40,786 nt of DNA, from contig JAFUGG010000034.1 of the NCBI GenBank assembly GCA_017469525.1, forward strand, positions 1 to 40,786, read 5' to 3'. The notes under the pieces are model-generated. The model was not told the DNA's origin, made no database searches, and worked only from the letters and a program-made list of their open reading frames with translations. Made by a program: the position numbers and the translations under genes. Shown here piece by piece: positions 24,198 to 31,687 of the stretch (positions within the stretch are counted from its first letter, which is position 1; each line of letters opens with the position of its first letter). The DNA is from Bacteroidaceae bacterium (lineage in GTDB: Bacteria > Bacteroidota > Bacteroidia > Bacteroidales > Bacteroidaceae).

Positions 24198-25622
24198 ATG
24201 AAGAAATTACTCATTGAGACATACGGATGCCAGATGAACGTGGCCGACAGCGAGGTGGTGGCCAGCGTGATGGGCATGGCCGGATACGAGGTGACGGAGA
24301 GTCAGGACGAGGCCGATGCCGTGTTCCTGAACACTTGTTCCGTACGCGACAATGCCGAGCAGAAGATACTCTCCCGCCTCGATTACTACCATAGCCTGCA
24401 GAAGAAACAAGGCCGCCGCATCATCGTCGGCGTGCTCGGCTGCATGGCTGAGAGAGTGCGCGACGGACTCATCAATGAGCACCATGCCGACCTCGTGGCA
24501 GGCCCCGACGCCTATCTCTCGCTTCCCGACCTCATCGCACAGGCCGAGCTCGGACAGAAAGCCATCAACGTGGAGCTCTCCACGTCGGAAACCTACCGAG
24601 ACATCGTGCCGCAGCGCCTCTGCGGACCACACATCTCGGGCTTCGTCAGCATCATGCGAGGCTGCAACAACTTCTGCCACTACTGCATCGTTCCCTACAC
24701 CCGAGGCCGCGAGCGCAGCCGCGACGTGGAGAGCATCCTGCGCGAATGCCGCGACCTGCAGGAGAAAGGATACAAGGAGGTGACACTGCTCGGGCAGAAC
24801 GTGAACAGCTACAAAGCCTCCGGACCCACCCCTAACCCCTCCCTTGCAGGGAGGGGGACAGATACCAACCAGACTGCCTTATCTGTGGCAGAACAATTTG
24901 CTCCCCTCCCTACAAGGGAGGGGTTGGGGGAGGGTCTGGCTTCTTTCCCAGATTTATTGCGCATGGTGGCGCGCGAGGTGCCGCAGATGCGGGTGCGCTT
25001 CACTACTTCGCACCCCAAGGACATGAGTGACGAGACCCTCCGCGTCATTGCCCAGGAACCCAACATCTGCCATCACATCCACCTGCCCGTGCAGAGCGGA
25101 AGCAACCGCATACTGGGGCTCATGAATCGCAAGTACACAAGGGAGTGGTACCTCGACCGCGTCAACGCCATCCGCTCTATCATCCCTGACTGCGCCATCA
25201 CGACAGACATCTTCGTGGGCTATAGCAGCGAGACGGAGGAAGACCACCAGCAGAGCCTCTCCCTCATGCGCGAGGTGGGCTACGACAGCGCCTTCATGTT
25301 CAAGTACAGTGAGCGGCCAGGCACCTATGCCAGCCGACATCTGCCCGACGACGTCCCCGAAGAGGTGAAGATACGCCGACTGAACGAAATCATCGCCTTG
25401 CAGAACGAACTCTCAGCCGAGGCCAACCGGAAGTGCATCGGACAGGAGTATGAGGTCCTCATCGAAGGCGTCAGCAAGCGCAGCCGCGACGAACTCTTCG
25501 GCCGCACAGGACAGAACAAAGTGGTCATCGTGTCTCGTGAAGGCCTGCATGTCGGGCAGACCGTCCGCGTCACAGTCACGGAGAGCAGCAGCGCCACGCT
25601 AAAAGGAAAAGTAATAGATTAA
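24198..25622 (+). CDS. miaB: tRNA-2-methylthio-N6-isopentenyladenosine synthase with repeat insert
   Basis: Taken from the ATG at 24198 (474 residues), because MKKLLIETYGCQMNVADSE is the normal start and the -7 element lies inside the longer open frame. The N-terminal cluster cysteines are C11, C47 and C82. The radical-SAM cysteines C156, C160 and C163 are in RGCNNFCHYCIVPYTRGRERSR. A C-terminal TRAM-like region ends VTVTESSSATLKGKVID. It methylthiolates i6A37 in tRNA. Residues ~207-248 (ASGPTPNPSLAGRG to LPTREGLGEG) replace a short loop between GQNVNSY and SFPDLLRMVA and come from an inverted pair of GC-rich elements. Confidence 0.93.
   Translation: MKKLLIETYGCQMNVADSEVVASVMGMAGYEVTESQDEADAVFLNTCSVRDNAEQKILSRLDYYHSLQKKQGRRIIVGVLGCMAERVRDGLINEHHADLVAGPDAYLSLPDLIAQAELGQKAINVELSTSETYRDIVPQRLCGPHISGFVSIMRGCNNFCHYCIVPYTRGRERSRDVESILRECRDLQEKGYKEVTLLGQNVNSYKASGPTPNPSLAGRGTDTNQTALSVAEQFAPLPTREGLGEGLASFPDLLRMVAREVPQMRVRFTTSHPKDMSDETLRVIAQEPNICHHIHLPVQSGSNRILGLMNRKYTREWYLDRVNAIRSIIPDCAITTDIFVGYSSETEEDHQQSLSLMREVGYDSAFMFKYSERPGTYASRHLPDDVPEEVKIRRLNEIIALQNELSAEANRKCIGQEYEVLIEGVSKRSRDELFGRTGQNKVVIVSREGLHVGQTVRVTVTESSSATLKGKVID
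24822..24939. repeat. Inverted pair of GC-rich elements read in frame inside miaB
   Basis: Left element 24822-24857 (ACCCACCCCTAACCCCTCCC, then TTGCAGGGAGGGGG) and right element 24901-24939 (CTCCCCTCCCTACAAGGGAG, then GGGTTGGGGGAGGGTCTGG) are inverted near-copies over about 35 bp, separated by 43 bp. All 118 bp are free of stops in the miaB frame. Confidence 0.85.
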
Positions 25623-25631
25623 GGAAGCATA

Positions 25632-26507
25632 ATGTCAAAAAACAGAAGAAGGAAAAGCAAGATAGCATGGCGGATGCAGGCCGTCATCAGCATCATCAGC
25701 GTCAGCCTGCTGCTCGTCCTCATTGGCCTCGTTGTGATGCTCTCGCTCACGGCAAGAGTGGTGGCCGACAGCGTCAAGGAGAACCTCGCCGTCACGCTCG
25801 TGCTGGGCGATGATGTCCAGACACAGCAAGCCGTGCATCTGCTCGACTCGCTGAAGGGGATGCACTACGTCAGCGGCATCGACTACATCAGCCGCGAGCA
25901 GGCTCTGCAGGAACAGGTAGAGAACATGGGCCTCGACCCAACGGAATTCCTCGGCGCCAATCCGTTCTCTATCTCGATGGAAATGAGGGTGAAGCCAGAG
26001 TATTCCTCCGCCGACAGCCTGTTTCGCATCAGTCAAGAGTTGCGAAGGTCCGACCTCGTGGCAGACGTCATGTACCAGAAAGACTTGGTGGAGAGCCTCA
26101 ACTGGAACCTCCATCGCGCTTCTTTCTTCCTGCTCGCCGTGGCCCTCTTGCTGGTCATCATCTCTCTGAGCCTCATCAACAACACCGTACGGCTGAGCGT
26201 CTTCAGCCACCGCTTTGTGCTTCACACCATGAAGCTGGTAGGTGCGAAGTGGAGTTTCATCCGCCGTCCGTTCCTCATCAGAGGCTTCTGGATAGGATTC
26301 GTCTCGGCCATCATAGCAGACGCAGTCATCCTCGGCGGCATCTACTGGGCGTCGCGCTATGACGGCAGCGTGTTGCATTACGTCACCGAGCAGAACATCA
26401 TCATCACAGCCGCCTCGGTGCTCGTCATCGGACTGCTGCTCACCCTCGTCTGCACATATTTCTCCGTGACACATTGCCTCAAGATGAGAGACTCGGAACT
26501 GTACTAA
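25632..26507 (+). CDS. ftsX: Cell division protein FtsX (permease-like)
   Basis: A 291-residue inner-membrane protein with one N-terminal transmembrane helix (about residues 15-40), an extracytoplasmic domain (NLAVTLVLGDDVQ to DLVESLNW) and three C-terminal helices, the FtsX/MacB permease layout. Segments LINNTVRLSVFSHRFVLHTMKLVGA and the preceding membrane helix are typical. With FtsE (not in the window) it links septal constriction to peptidoglycan hydrolases. It starts 9 bp after miaB and begins a run of envelope and tRNA-modification genes. Confidence 0.9.
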   Translation: MSKNRRRKSKIAWRMQAVISIISVSLLLVLIGLVVMLSLTARVVADSVKENLAVTLVLGDDVQTQQAVHLLDSLKGMHYVSGIDYISREQALQEQVENMGLDPTEFLGANPFSISMEMRVKPEYSSADSLFRISQELRRSDLVADVMYQKDLVESLNWNLHRASFFLLAVALLLVIISLSLINNTVRLSVFSHRFVLHTMKLVGAKWSFIRRPFLIRGFWIGFVSAIIADAVILGGIYWASRYDGSVLHYVTEQNIIITAASVLVIGLLLTLVCTYFSVTHCLKMRDSELY

Positions 26508-26508
26508 A

Positions 26509-26539
26509 AGCCTCCCCCGACCCCTCCAAAGATGGGGTG
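26509..26539. repeat. Single GC-rich element after ftsX
   Basis: AGCCTCCCCCGACCCCTCCAAAGATGGGGTG, two bases after the ftsX stop. It is a degenerate member of the CCCCTCCC family and is followed by AT-rich AGTAAATTGTAAGTTGTTAA leader repeat before the next start. Confidence 0.6.
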
Positions 26540-26579
26540 AATATAATAGTAAATTGTAAGTTGTTAAATAGTAAATAAT

Positions 26580-26819
26580 ATGGCATTCAGTAAAAAGAAC
26601 TACATCCTGCTGGCCATCGGCATGGCCATAGTCATTGTCGGTCTGGTCCTCATGGCAGGTCCGGGAAGCGGCGAAGGCTTCTTCAATCCCGACATATTCA
26701 GCGCCCGCCGCATCAAGGTTGCACCTCTGGTAAGCCTTCTGGGCTTTGTCTTCATCATGTTCGCCATCATGTACAAGCCCGGGACAAAGAAAGAAATGAA
26801 GAAGGAGGCACGTGAATGA
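26580..26819 (+). CDS. DUF3098 family small membrane protein
   Basis: 79 residues with two transmembrane helices (about 8-26 and 48-66) and a lysine-rich tail (KPGTKKEMKKEARE). The sequence around GPGSGEGFFNPDIFSARRIKVAP is characteristic of DUF3098, which in Bacteroidetes sits between ftsX and uppP as here. Function unknown. The stop overlaps the uppP start by 4 bp (ATGA), implying coupled translation and perhaps a shared role in the envelope. Confidence 0.88.
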   Translation: MAFSKKNYILLAIGMAIVIVGLVLMAGPGSGEGFFNPDIFSARRIKVAPLVSLLGFVFIMFAIMYKPGTKKEMKKEARE

Positions 26820-27679
26820 CAGCCATCGAGACTATCATCATTGCCATCGTGGAAGGGCTGACGGAGTTCCTTCCCGTGTCGTCCACCGGCCACATGATTA
26901 TCACGCAGAACCTTCTGGGCGTGGAGAGCACTCCTTTCGTCAAGGCGTTCACCATCATCATCCAGTTCGGCGCCATCCTTTCGGTGGTATGTCTCTACTG
27001 GAACCGCTTCTTCCGCCTGAACCAGACACCGGCTCCTGCAGGCAGTACACCGCTGCAAGCCTTCCTCCACAGATGGGACTTCTACTGGAAGCTACTCGTG
27101 GCGTTCGTGCCTGCCATAGTAATTGGTTTCATCGGCAAGATGTCGGGTCTGATAGATCGTTTCCTCGAGAGCGTCGAGGTCGTGGCAGTCATGCTCGTGC
27201 TTGGCGGCATCTTCATGCTCTTCTGCGACAGGCTCTGGGGCAAAGGCAGTGAGCAAACCGAGTTGACAGAGGGCAGAGCCTTCCGCATCGGTCTGTTCCA
27301 ATGCATCGCCATGATACCTGGCGTGTCGCGCTCGATGGCAACCATCGTGGGCGGCATGGCACAGAAGCTGACGCGTCGCGCCGCAGCGGAGTTCTCGTTC
27401 TTCCTGGCCGTACCGACCATGGCAGCAGCCACCGCACTGGACTTCCTGCAACTCTTCTTCGGCGATGAGGCTGATGCCAGCTGGGCCACACGCGACAACT
27501 TGATGATGCTCGGGCTGGGATGCGTGGTGGCTTTCGTCGTGGCGTTGCTCGCCATGAAGTGGTTCGTCGGCTTCCTCGCCAAGTATGGTTTCAAGGCATT
27601 TGGCGTCTATCGCATCATCGTGGGCGTCATCATCCTCGCCCTTCTCTGGACGGGGCATTCACTTCAAATGGTTGACTGA
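26816..27679 (+). CDS. uppP: Undecaprenyl-diphosphatase
   Basis: A 287-residue polytopic protein of the BacA/UppP family that recycles the lipid carrier for cell-wall synthesis. The two conserved active-site segments are visible: EGLTEFLPVSSTGHM (residues 13-27) and PGVSRSMATIVGG near 168. About eight hydrophobic segments follow the family layout. It overlaps both neighbours: 4 bp with the DUF3098 gene, and its stop TGA shares one base with the truB ATG. Confidence 0.95.
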   Translation: MTAIETIIIAIVEGLTEFLPVSSTGHMIITQNLLGVESTPFVKAFTIIIQFGAILSVVCLYWNRFFRLNQTPAPAGSTPLQAFLHRWDFYWKLLVAFVPAIVIGFIGKMSGLIDRFLESVEVVAVMLVLGGIFMLFCDRLWGKGSEQTELTEGRAFRIGLFQCIAMIPGVSRSMATIVGGMAQKLTRRAAAEFSFFLAVPTMAAATALDFLQLFFGDEADASWATRDNLMMLGLGCVVAFVVALLAMKWFVGFLAKYGFKAFGVYRIIVGVIILALLWTGHSLQMVD

Positions 27680-28392
27680 TGGATTTCATCGAGGGAGAGA
27701 TACTTTGTTTCGACAAGCCGTTGCACTGGACGAGCTTCAATCTTGTCGCTAAGATACGGAGTCAGCTGTGTCATCGACTCGGCGTCAGGAAGCTCAAGGT
27801 AGGTCATGCCGGCACGCTCGACCCGTTGGCGACAGGCGTTATGGTCGTCTGCACAGGCAAGGCTACGAAGCGCATCGACGAACTTCAGGCGCATGTCAAG
27901 GAATATGTAGCAACCCTCCAGCTCGGTGCCACGACTCCTTGTTTCGACCTCGAGAAGCCTATCGACAAGACTTATCCCACCGACCACATCACCGAGCCGT
28001 TGCTCCGCGAGGTGCTCAGCAAGTTCATCGGCCGCATCGAACAAGTGCCGCCAGCCTTCTCGGCCTGCAAGATCGACGGGAAGCGCGCGTATGATTTGGC
28101 CCGCAAGGGTAGGGAAGTGGAGCTCAAGCCCAAGGTCTTGGTCATCGACGAAATAGAGCTTCAGGACTTCAACCCCGAGAAGATGCAGGCCACGATACGC
28201 GTCGTCTGCAGCAAAGGCACGTATATCCGGGCCTTGGCCCGCGACATCGGTGAGGCCTTGAACAGCGGCGCCCATCTCATCGCCTTGCGAAGAACCCGCG
28301 TAGGAGACGTCAAAGTGGAGGACTGCATACAGGTGGAGGACTTTCCCGACTGGCTGGAAAGCAATTCACAATTCATAATTCACAATTCATAA
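27679..28392 (+). CDS. truB: tRNA pseudouridine(55) synthase
   Basis: A 237-residue enzyme that makes pseudouridine 55 in the T-loop of tRNAs. The catalytic aspartate D48 lies in GHAGTLDPLATGVM. The KGTYIRALARDIGEAL segment near 176 is also typical. The last residues (SNSQFIIHNS) are read from an AATTCACAATTCATAATTCAC repeat, so the natural C-terminus has been replaced or extended by repeat DNA. It is translationally coupled to uppP. Confidence 0.95.
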   Translation: MDFIEGEILCFDKPLHWTSFNLVAKIRSQLCHRLGVRKLKVGHAGTLDPLATGVMVVCTGKATKRIDELQAHVKEYVATLQLGATTPCFDLEKPIDKTYPTDHITEPLLREVLSKFIGRIEQVPPAFSACKIDGKRAYDLARKGREVELKPKVLVIDEIELQDFNPEKMQATIRVVCSKGTYIRALARDIGEALNSGAHLIALRRTRVGDVKVEDCIQVEDFPDWLESNSQFIIHNS

Positions 28393-28395
28393 TAA
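28362..28395. repeat. AATTCACAATTCATAATTC repeat at the truB end
   Basis: CAATTCACAATTCATAATTC followed by ACAATTCATAAT, tandem 7-9-base units that encode NSQFIIHNS and supply the truB stop (28390-28392). Confidence 0.7.
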
Positions 28396-28407
28396 TATCT
28401 TTGGCGG

Positions 28408-28505
28408 CCAAACTATACTCCCCAAACGACCAAACGACCAATTTCCCAAACGACCAAACTATATTCCCCAAACGACCAAACGACCAATTTCCTAAACGAC
28501 CAAAT
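28408..28505. repeat. 46-bp AAACGACC tandem repeat before queA
   Basis: AAACTATACTCCCCAAACGA, CCAAACGACCAATTTCCC, AAACGACC repeats once with a 46-bp period (AAACTAT at 28410 and 28456). It fills the 118-bp truB-queA gap and ends 5 bp before the queA start. The same text forms the CarA-CarB junction at 13738-13802. Confidence 0.85.
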
Positions 28506-28510
28506 ACAAC

Positions 28511-29593
28511 ATGAAACTACAACAATTCAAGTACAAGCTTCCCGAGGACCGCATTGCAAAGGAACCCACTCCTTTCCGCGACGACTGCCGACTCATGGTG
28601 ATACATGCCAAGAAGGGTGTCATCGAGCATCACGAATCGTTCCGCGACGTGCTCAACTACTTCGATGAGAAGGACGTCTTTGTGTTCAACGACACTAAAG
28701 TCTTCCCTGCGCGTCTCTACGGCAACAAGGAGAAGACGGGCGCCAAGATAGAGGTCTTCCTGCTCCGCGAGCTGAATAAAGACATGCGTCTATGGGACGT
28801 GCTGGTCGATCCTGCACGCAAAATACGCATCGGCAACAAGCTCTACTTCGGCGAGGACGAGTCGTTGGTGGCTGAAGTGATAGACAACACGACGAGCCGC
28901 GGCCGCACGCTCCGCTTCCTCTTCGACGGTACGCACGACGAGTTCAAGCGTGCCCTCTTCGCCCTCGGCGAGACGCCCATCCCCAAGCAAATCATCAAGC
29001 GCGACGTCATGCCCGAGGATGTCGAGAACTTCCAAACGATTTTCGCCGAGAAGGAAGGTGCCGTGACGGCTCCGACGGCTGGCCTCCACTTCTCGCCCCA
29101 GCTGATGAAGATGATGGAAATCAAGGGCGTGGACTTCGCTTTCGTTACCCTCCATTGCGGACTCAGCAACTTCCGCGAGATAGATGTCGAGGATTTGACG
29201 AAGCACAAAATGGACAGCGAGGAGATGCACATCGACCAGAAGGCGTGCGACATCATCAACAAGGCACACCTCGACGGACACAAGGTCGTGGCGGTCGGCA
29301 CTACTGTCCAGCGCGTCCTCGAGACTTCTGTCTCCACCGACGGACAGCTCAAGGAGTTCCACGGCTGGACGAACCGCTTCATCTTCCCGCCCTACGACTT
29401 CCACATGGCAGACGCCATGATAGCGAACTTCTACATGCCTTACAGCACGCTGCTCATGTTGACTGCTGCCTTTGGCGGCTACGACCTCATCATGAAAGCG
29501 TATAAGGAGGCACTTCGCTACAATGAGAACGACGAGGACAAGCGTTACCGCTTCGGCCCCTACGGCGATGCCATGCTCATTCTCAATGACTAA
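28511..29593 (+). CDS. queA: S-adenosylmethionine:tRNA ribosyltransferase-isomerase
   Basis: A 360-residue enzyme that adds the epoxy-cyclopentanediol part of queuosine to tRNA. Family marks are [23 protein letters not shown] at the N-terminus, [11 protein letters not shown] near 58, [10 protein letters not shown] near 186, [19 protein letters not shown] near 205 and the C-terminal [17 protein letters not shown]. Length is normal. It is the second tRNA-modification gene in this run after truB. Confidence 0.95.
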   Translation: MKLQQFKYKLPEDRIAKEPTPFRDDCRLMVIHAKKGVIEHHESFRDVLNYFDEKDVFVFNDTKVFPARLYGNKEKTGAKIEVFLLRELNKDMRLWDVLVDPARKIRIGNKLYFGEDESLVAEVIDNTTSRGRTLRFLFDGTHDEFKRALFALGETPIPKQIIKRDVMPEDVENFQTIFAEKEGAVTAPTAGLHFSPQLMKMMEIKGVDFAFVTLHCGLSNFREIDVEDLTKHKMDSEEMHIDQKACDIINKAHLDGHKVVAVGTTVQRVLETSVSTDGQLKEFHGWTNRFIFPPYDFHMADAMIANFYMPYSTLLMLTAAFGGYDLIMKAYKEALRYNENDEDKRYRFGPYGDAMLILND

Positions 29594-29594
29594 T

Positions 29595-29630
29595 CGTAGT
29601 TCGTAGTTCATAGTTCATAGTTCATAGTTG
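29595..29630. repeat. TTCATAG tandem repeat, left flank
   Basis: CGTAGTTCGTAGTTCATAGT followed by TCATAGTTCATAGTTG, starting two bases after the queA stop. It is inverted relative to 29995-30023, and the two bracket the four-helix-bundle gene. Confidence 0.75.
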
Positions 29631-29643
29631 AGGAGATTGTGCT

Positions 29644-29994
29644 GTGAAAGAGAGTATCGTCAGGGATAAAAGCATGTCCTTTGCCATTAGGATAGTGCGT
29701 TGCTACAAGTATTTGGTTGAGGAAAAACATGAATTTATCCTTTCCAAACAGATGCTTCGCAGTGGAACAAGTGTCGGAGCAAACATAAAGGAAGCGTTGA
29801 GAGGGCAGAGTCGTCCTGATTTCACAGCCAAGATGAATATCTCATTAAAAGAAGCCAGCGAGTGTGAATACTGGATAGAACTGCTGACAAACACAGATTA
29901 CTTACCTCAGGACTCTGCCCAGTCTTTATTGGAAGACTGTCGGGAGTTAATAAAAATATTAACCTCGATAGTAAAGTCAATGAGTGGGAAATAA
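29644..29994 (+). CDS. Four-helix-bundle protein (23S rRNA intervening-sequence / S23 family)
   Basis: 116 residues starting at GTG 29644, with AGGAG nine bases upstream. Predicted all-helical. Family marks are SMSFAIRIVRCYKYL, the LSKQMLRSGTSVGANIKEAL segment and KMNISLKEASECEYWIELL. This family (IVP/S23, related in fold to the Avd accessory protein of retroelements) is common in Bacteroidetes and of unclear function. It stands apart from its neighbours: it is AT-richer than queA or folK and is bracketed by inverted TTCATAG repeats, which suggests it arrived as a small cassette. Confidence 0.85.
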   Translation: MKESIVRDKSMSFAIRIVRCYKYLVEEKHEFILSKQMLRSGTSVGANIKEALRGQSRPDFTAKMNISLKEASECEYWIELLTNTDYLPQDSAQSLLEDCRELIKILTSIVKSMSGK

Positions 29995-30023
29995 CTATGA
30001 ACTATGAATTATGAACTATGAAC
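29995..30023. repeat. TTCATAG tandem repeat, right flank (inverted)
   Basis: CTATGAACTATGAATTATGA followed by ACTATGAAC, the inverse of 29595-29630. Its last 13 bases are also the folK start and encode MNYE. Confidence 0.75.
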
Positions 30024-30433
30024 TTTACCTATCGTTGGGGAGCAACCTCGGTGACAGGGAAGATATGCTGCACCGTGCCATCGCGCTCATCGAGGAGCGT
30101 GTCGGCATGGTGCAGCGTGTTTCTACGTTCATCGAGACCGAGCCGTGGGGTTTCCAAAGCAAGCATCCCTTCCTGAACGCTGCCGTGATGGTCAGGACGA
30201 CGCTTTCCCCCATCGAATGCCTCGACCGGACGCAGCAGATCGAGCGTGAGCTGGGCCGCAAGAAGAAGTCGAAAGGCGGCGTCTATCATGACCGCCCCAT
30301 CGACATCGACCTGCTTCTCTACGGCGACCTCCACCTTTCCACGCCTCGACTCACCCTGCCTCATCCACACATGCAGGAGCGCGACTTTGTCATGATTCCC
30401 TTGCGCGAAATCCTGCCCTCCGCTGAACTTTGA
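30011..30433 (+). CDS. folK: 2-amino-4-hydroxy-6-hydroxymethyldihydropteridine pyrophosphokinase
   Basis: 140 residues, slightly short for HPPK but with its main signatures: YLSLGSNLGDRE at residues 6-17, ETEPWG near 42, FLNAAV near 54, and the signature DRPIDIDLLLYGD (residues ~94-106) followed by LPHPHMQERDFVMIPL. It transfers pyrophosphate from ATP in folate synthesis. The first codons (MNYE) come from the repeat flanking the four-helix-bundle gene. Confidence 0.93.
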   Translation: MNYELYLSLGSNLGDREDMLHRAIALIEERVGMVQRVSTFIETEPWGFQSKHPFLNAAVMVRTTLSPIECLDRTQQIERELGRKKKSKGGVYHDRPIDIDLLLYGDLHLSTPRLTLPHPHMQERDFVMIPLREILPSAEL

Positions 30434-30497
30434 CCGCTCCATGCTGCCGAAATGCCCGTACACACGTGGCTCGAAGGCTGTTGCAGCGTATTGAGTT

Positions 30498-30567
30498 GTT
30501 TGCACGTACATGTAGATGCAATTGCATATACATGTAGATGCAATTGCATCTACATGTACGTGCAAAC
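30498..30567. repeat. 70-bp palindrome F, second copy of palindrome C
   Basis: Starts GTTTGCACGTACATGTAGAT and ends CATCTACATGTACGTGCAAA plus C. It has the same length and 22-bp internal period as 15708-15777. Where copy C has CACAT...ATGTG, this copy has CACGT...ACGTG, so both sides changed together and the arms still pair. Confidence 0.92.
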
Positions 30568-30695
30568 TCCCCTCTGTGATACCTGCGGCATGCCATCCTG
30601 CTATGTGACGCGGGGAAAAGTGATGGTAAGACTCTCATTTTCTGTCGGAAAAGTAGGAAAAGTTGCAAGAAGGAGCATTTTCTTTGCGTTTTTCT

Positions 30696-30726
30696 TTGTG
30701 CGTTATACATTTTGTCGTATATTTGC
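30696..30726 (+). promoter_or_regulatory. Predicted promoter of yccF
   Basis: TTG at 30696-30698, 19 bp, then TATATTTGC at 30718-30726. The same -7 sequence precedes the M60 gene. Confidence 0.68.
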
Positions 30727-30792
30727 TCCTGATTTAATCAGAATAACAATAGTGTTCTCTCTTTATTTATTTACTAATTTAACATCATTATT

Positions 30793-31200
30793 ATGAAACT
30801 TCTTGGAAACATTATCTGGTTGCTTTTTGGCGGGTTGTTCCTTGCCATGGGCTATCTCTTCAGTGGTCTTCTGCTTTGCATCACTATCATTGGCATCCCG
30901 TTCGGGTGGCAAATCCTGAAGCTGTCAGGCCTTGCGCTTTGGCCTTTCGGCAAGGAAGTCAGGAACAAGGAACAGAGCACGGGCTGTCTCAACACGGGTA
31001 TGAACCTGATTTGGATACTGATAGGGGGCATCTGGCTTGCATTGACGCATGCCATCATCGGTGTCATCTTCTGCATCACCATCGTCGGCATACCCTTCGG
31101 CAAGCAGCACTTCAAGCTGGCTTCCATCATTCTGACGCCCTTCGGACGCGAGGTGGTGAGCAGCAGCATTAAGAAGGCTGACGCTGTTCCCGAGGTGTAA
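30793..31200 (+). CDS. YccF domain-containing inner-membrane protein
   Basis: 135 residues with two copies of the YccF motif. The first is IIWLLFGGLFLAMGYL, CITIIGIPFGWQ and LALWPFGKEV; the second is LIWILIGGIWLALTHAI, CITIVGIPFGKQ and IILTPFGREV. Four membrane segments are predicted. Function in the family is unknown. It has its own promoter and is not obviously linked to its neighbours. Confidence 0.85.
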   Translation: MKLLGNIIWLLFGGLFLAMGYLFSGLLLCITIIGIPFGWQILKLSGLALWPFGKEVRNKEQSTGCLNTGMNLIWILIGGIWLALTHAIIGVIFCITIVGIPFGKQHFKLASIILTPFGREVVSSSIKKADAVPEV

Positions 31201-31333
31201 GGACAATGCTTTTACGCTGTGGAAAGCCTTGGTTGCCTGTCGGAATGACGCCAGAATCCTTCCGAAAAAGTAAAAAATGCGTTAGAAACCAATAATTTTT
31301 CACTTTTCACTTTTCACTTTTCACATTTTGTTG

Positions 31334-31342
31334 TACCTTTGC
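31334..31342 (+). promoter_or_regulatory. Predicted -7 element of the rpsO promoter
   Basis: TACCTTTGC, 74 bp before the rpsO start, preceded by a CACTTTT tandem repeat (31300-31325) that could supply the upstream contacts. The leader is long enough to hold an S15 autoregulatory structure, but none was recognised. Confidence 0.6.
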
Positions 31343-31415
31343 ACCCGCATTTGCGAAACAGTGCCGACGAGAGGTGCTGTTCGACAAACAAGTTCAACAC
31401 ATAACACACAACATT

Positions 31416-31685
31416 ATGTACTTAGACACAGCTAAGAAAGAAGAGATCTTTGAACAGTACGGCCAGGGTAAGGCTGACACAGGCAGTGCGGAGAGCCAGA
31501 TTGCTCTTTTCACCTATCGCATCAAGCACCTGACCGAGCACATGAAGCAGAACCGCAAGGACCACAGCACCGAGCGTGCTCTGACAGGTCTTGTAGGTAA
31601 GCGTCGCGCCCTGCTCAACTACCTGAAGAGCCGCGACATCACTCGCTATCGTGCCATCGTCAAGGCTCTCGGCCTGCGTAAGTAA
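31416..31685 (+). CDS. rpsO: 30S ribosomal protein S15
   Basis: 89 residues from the ATG at 31416 (MYLDTAKKEEIFEQYG). An upstream in-frame ATG at 31374 would add 14 residues not found in S15. Family marks are DTGSAESQIALFTYRIKHLTEHMK and LVGKRRALLNYL. S15 binds the central domain of 16S rRNA. A terminator follows at 31749. Confidence 0.96.
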   Translation: MYLDTAKKEEIFEQYGQGKADTGSAESQIALFTYRIKHLTEHMKQNRKDHSTERALTGLVGKRRALLNYLKSRDITRYRAIVKALGLRK

Positions 31686-31687
31686 GC

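Larger units (their letters stand above)
30434..30792. other. 359-bp intergenic region between folK and yccF
   Basis: Holds palindrome F (30498-30567) and the yccF promoter near 30718. No gene seen. A frame at 30452-30796 reads through the palindrome and is not credible. Confidence 0.65.

Noticed and set aside
30452..30796. 114-codon open frame crossing palindrome F
   Set aside because: Composed of repeat text (HVHVDAIAYTCRCNCIYMYV) and promoter DNA; the reverse strand reads similarly because the DNA is palindromic.
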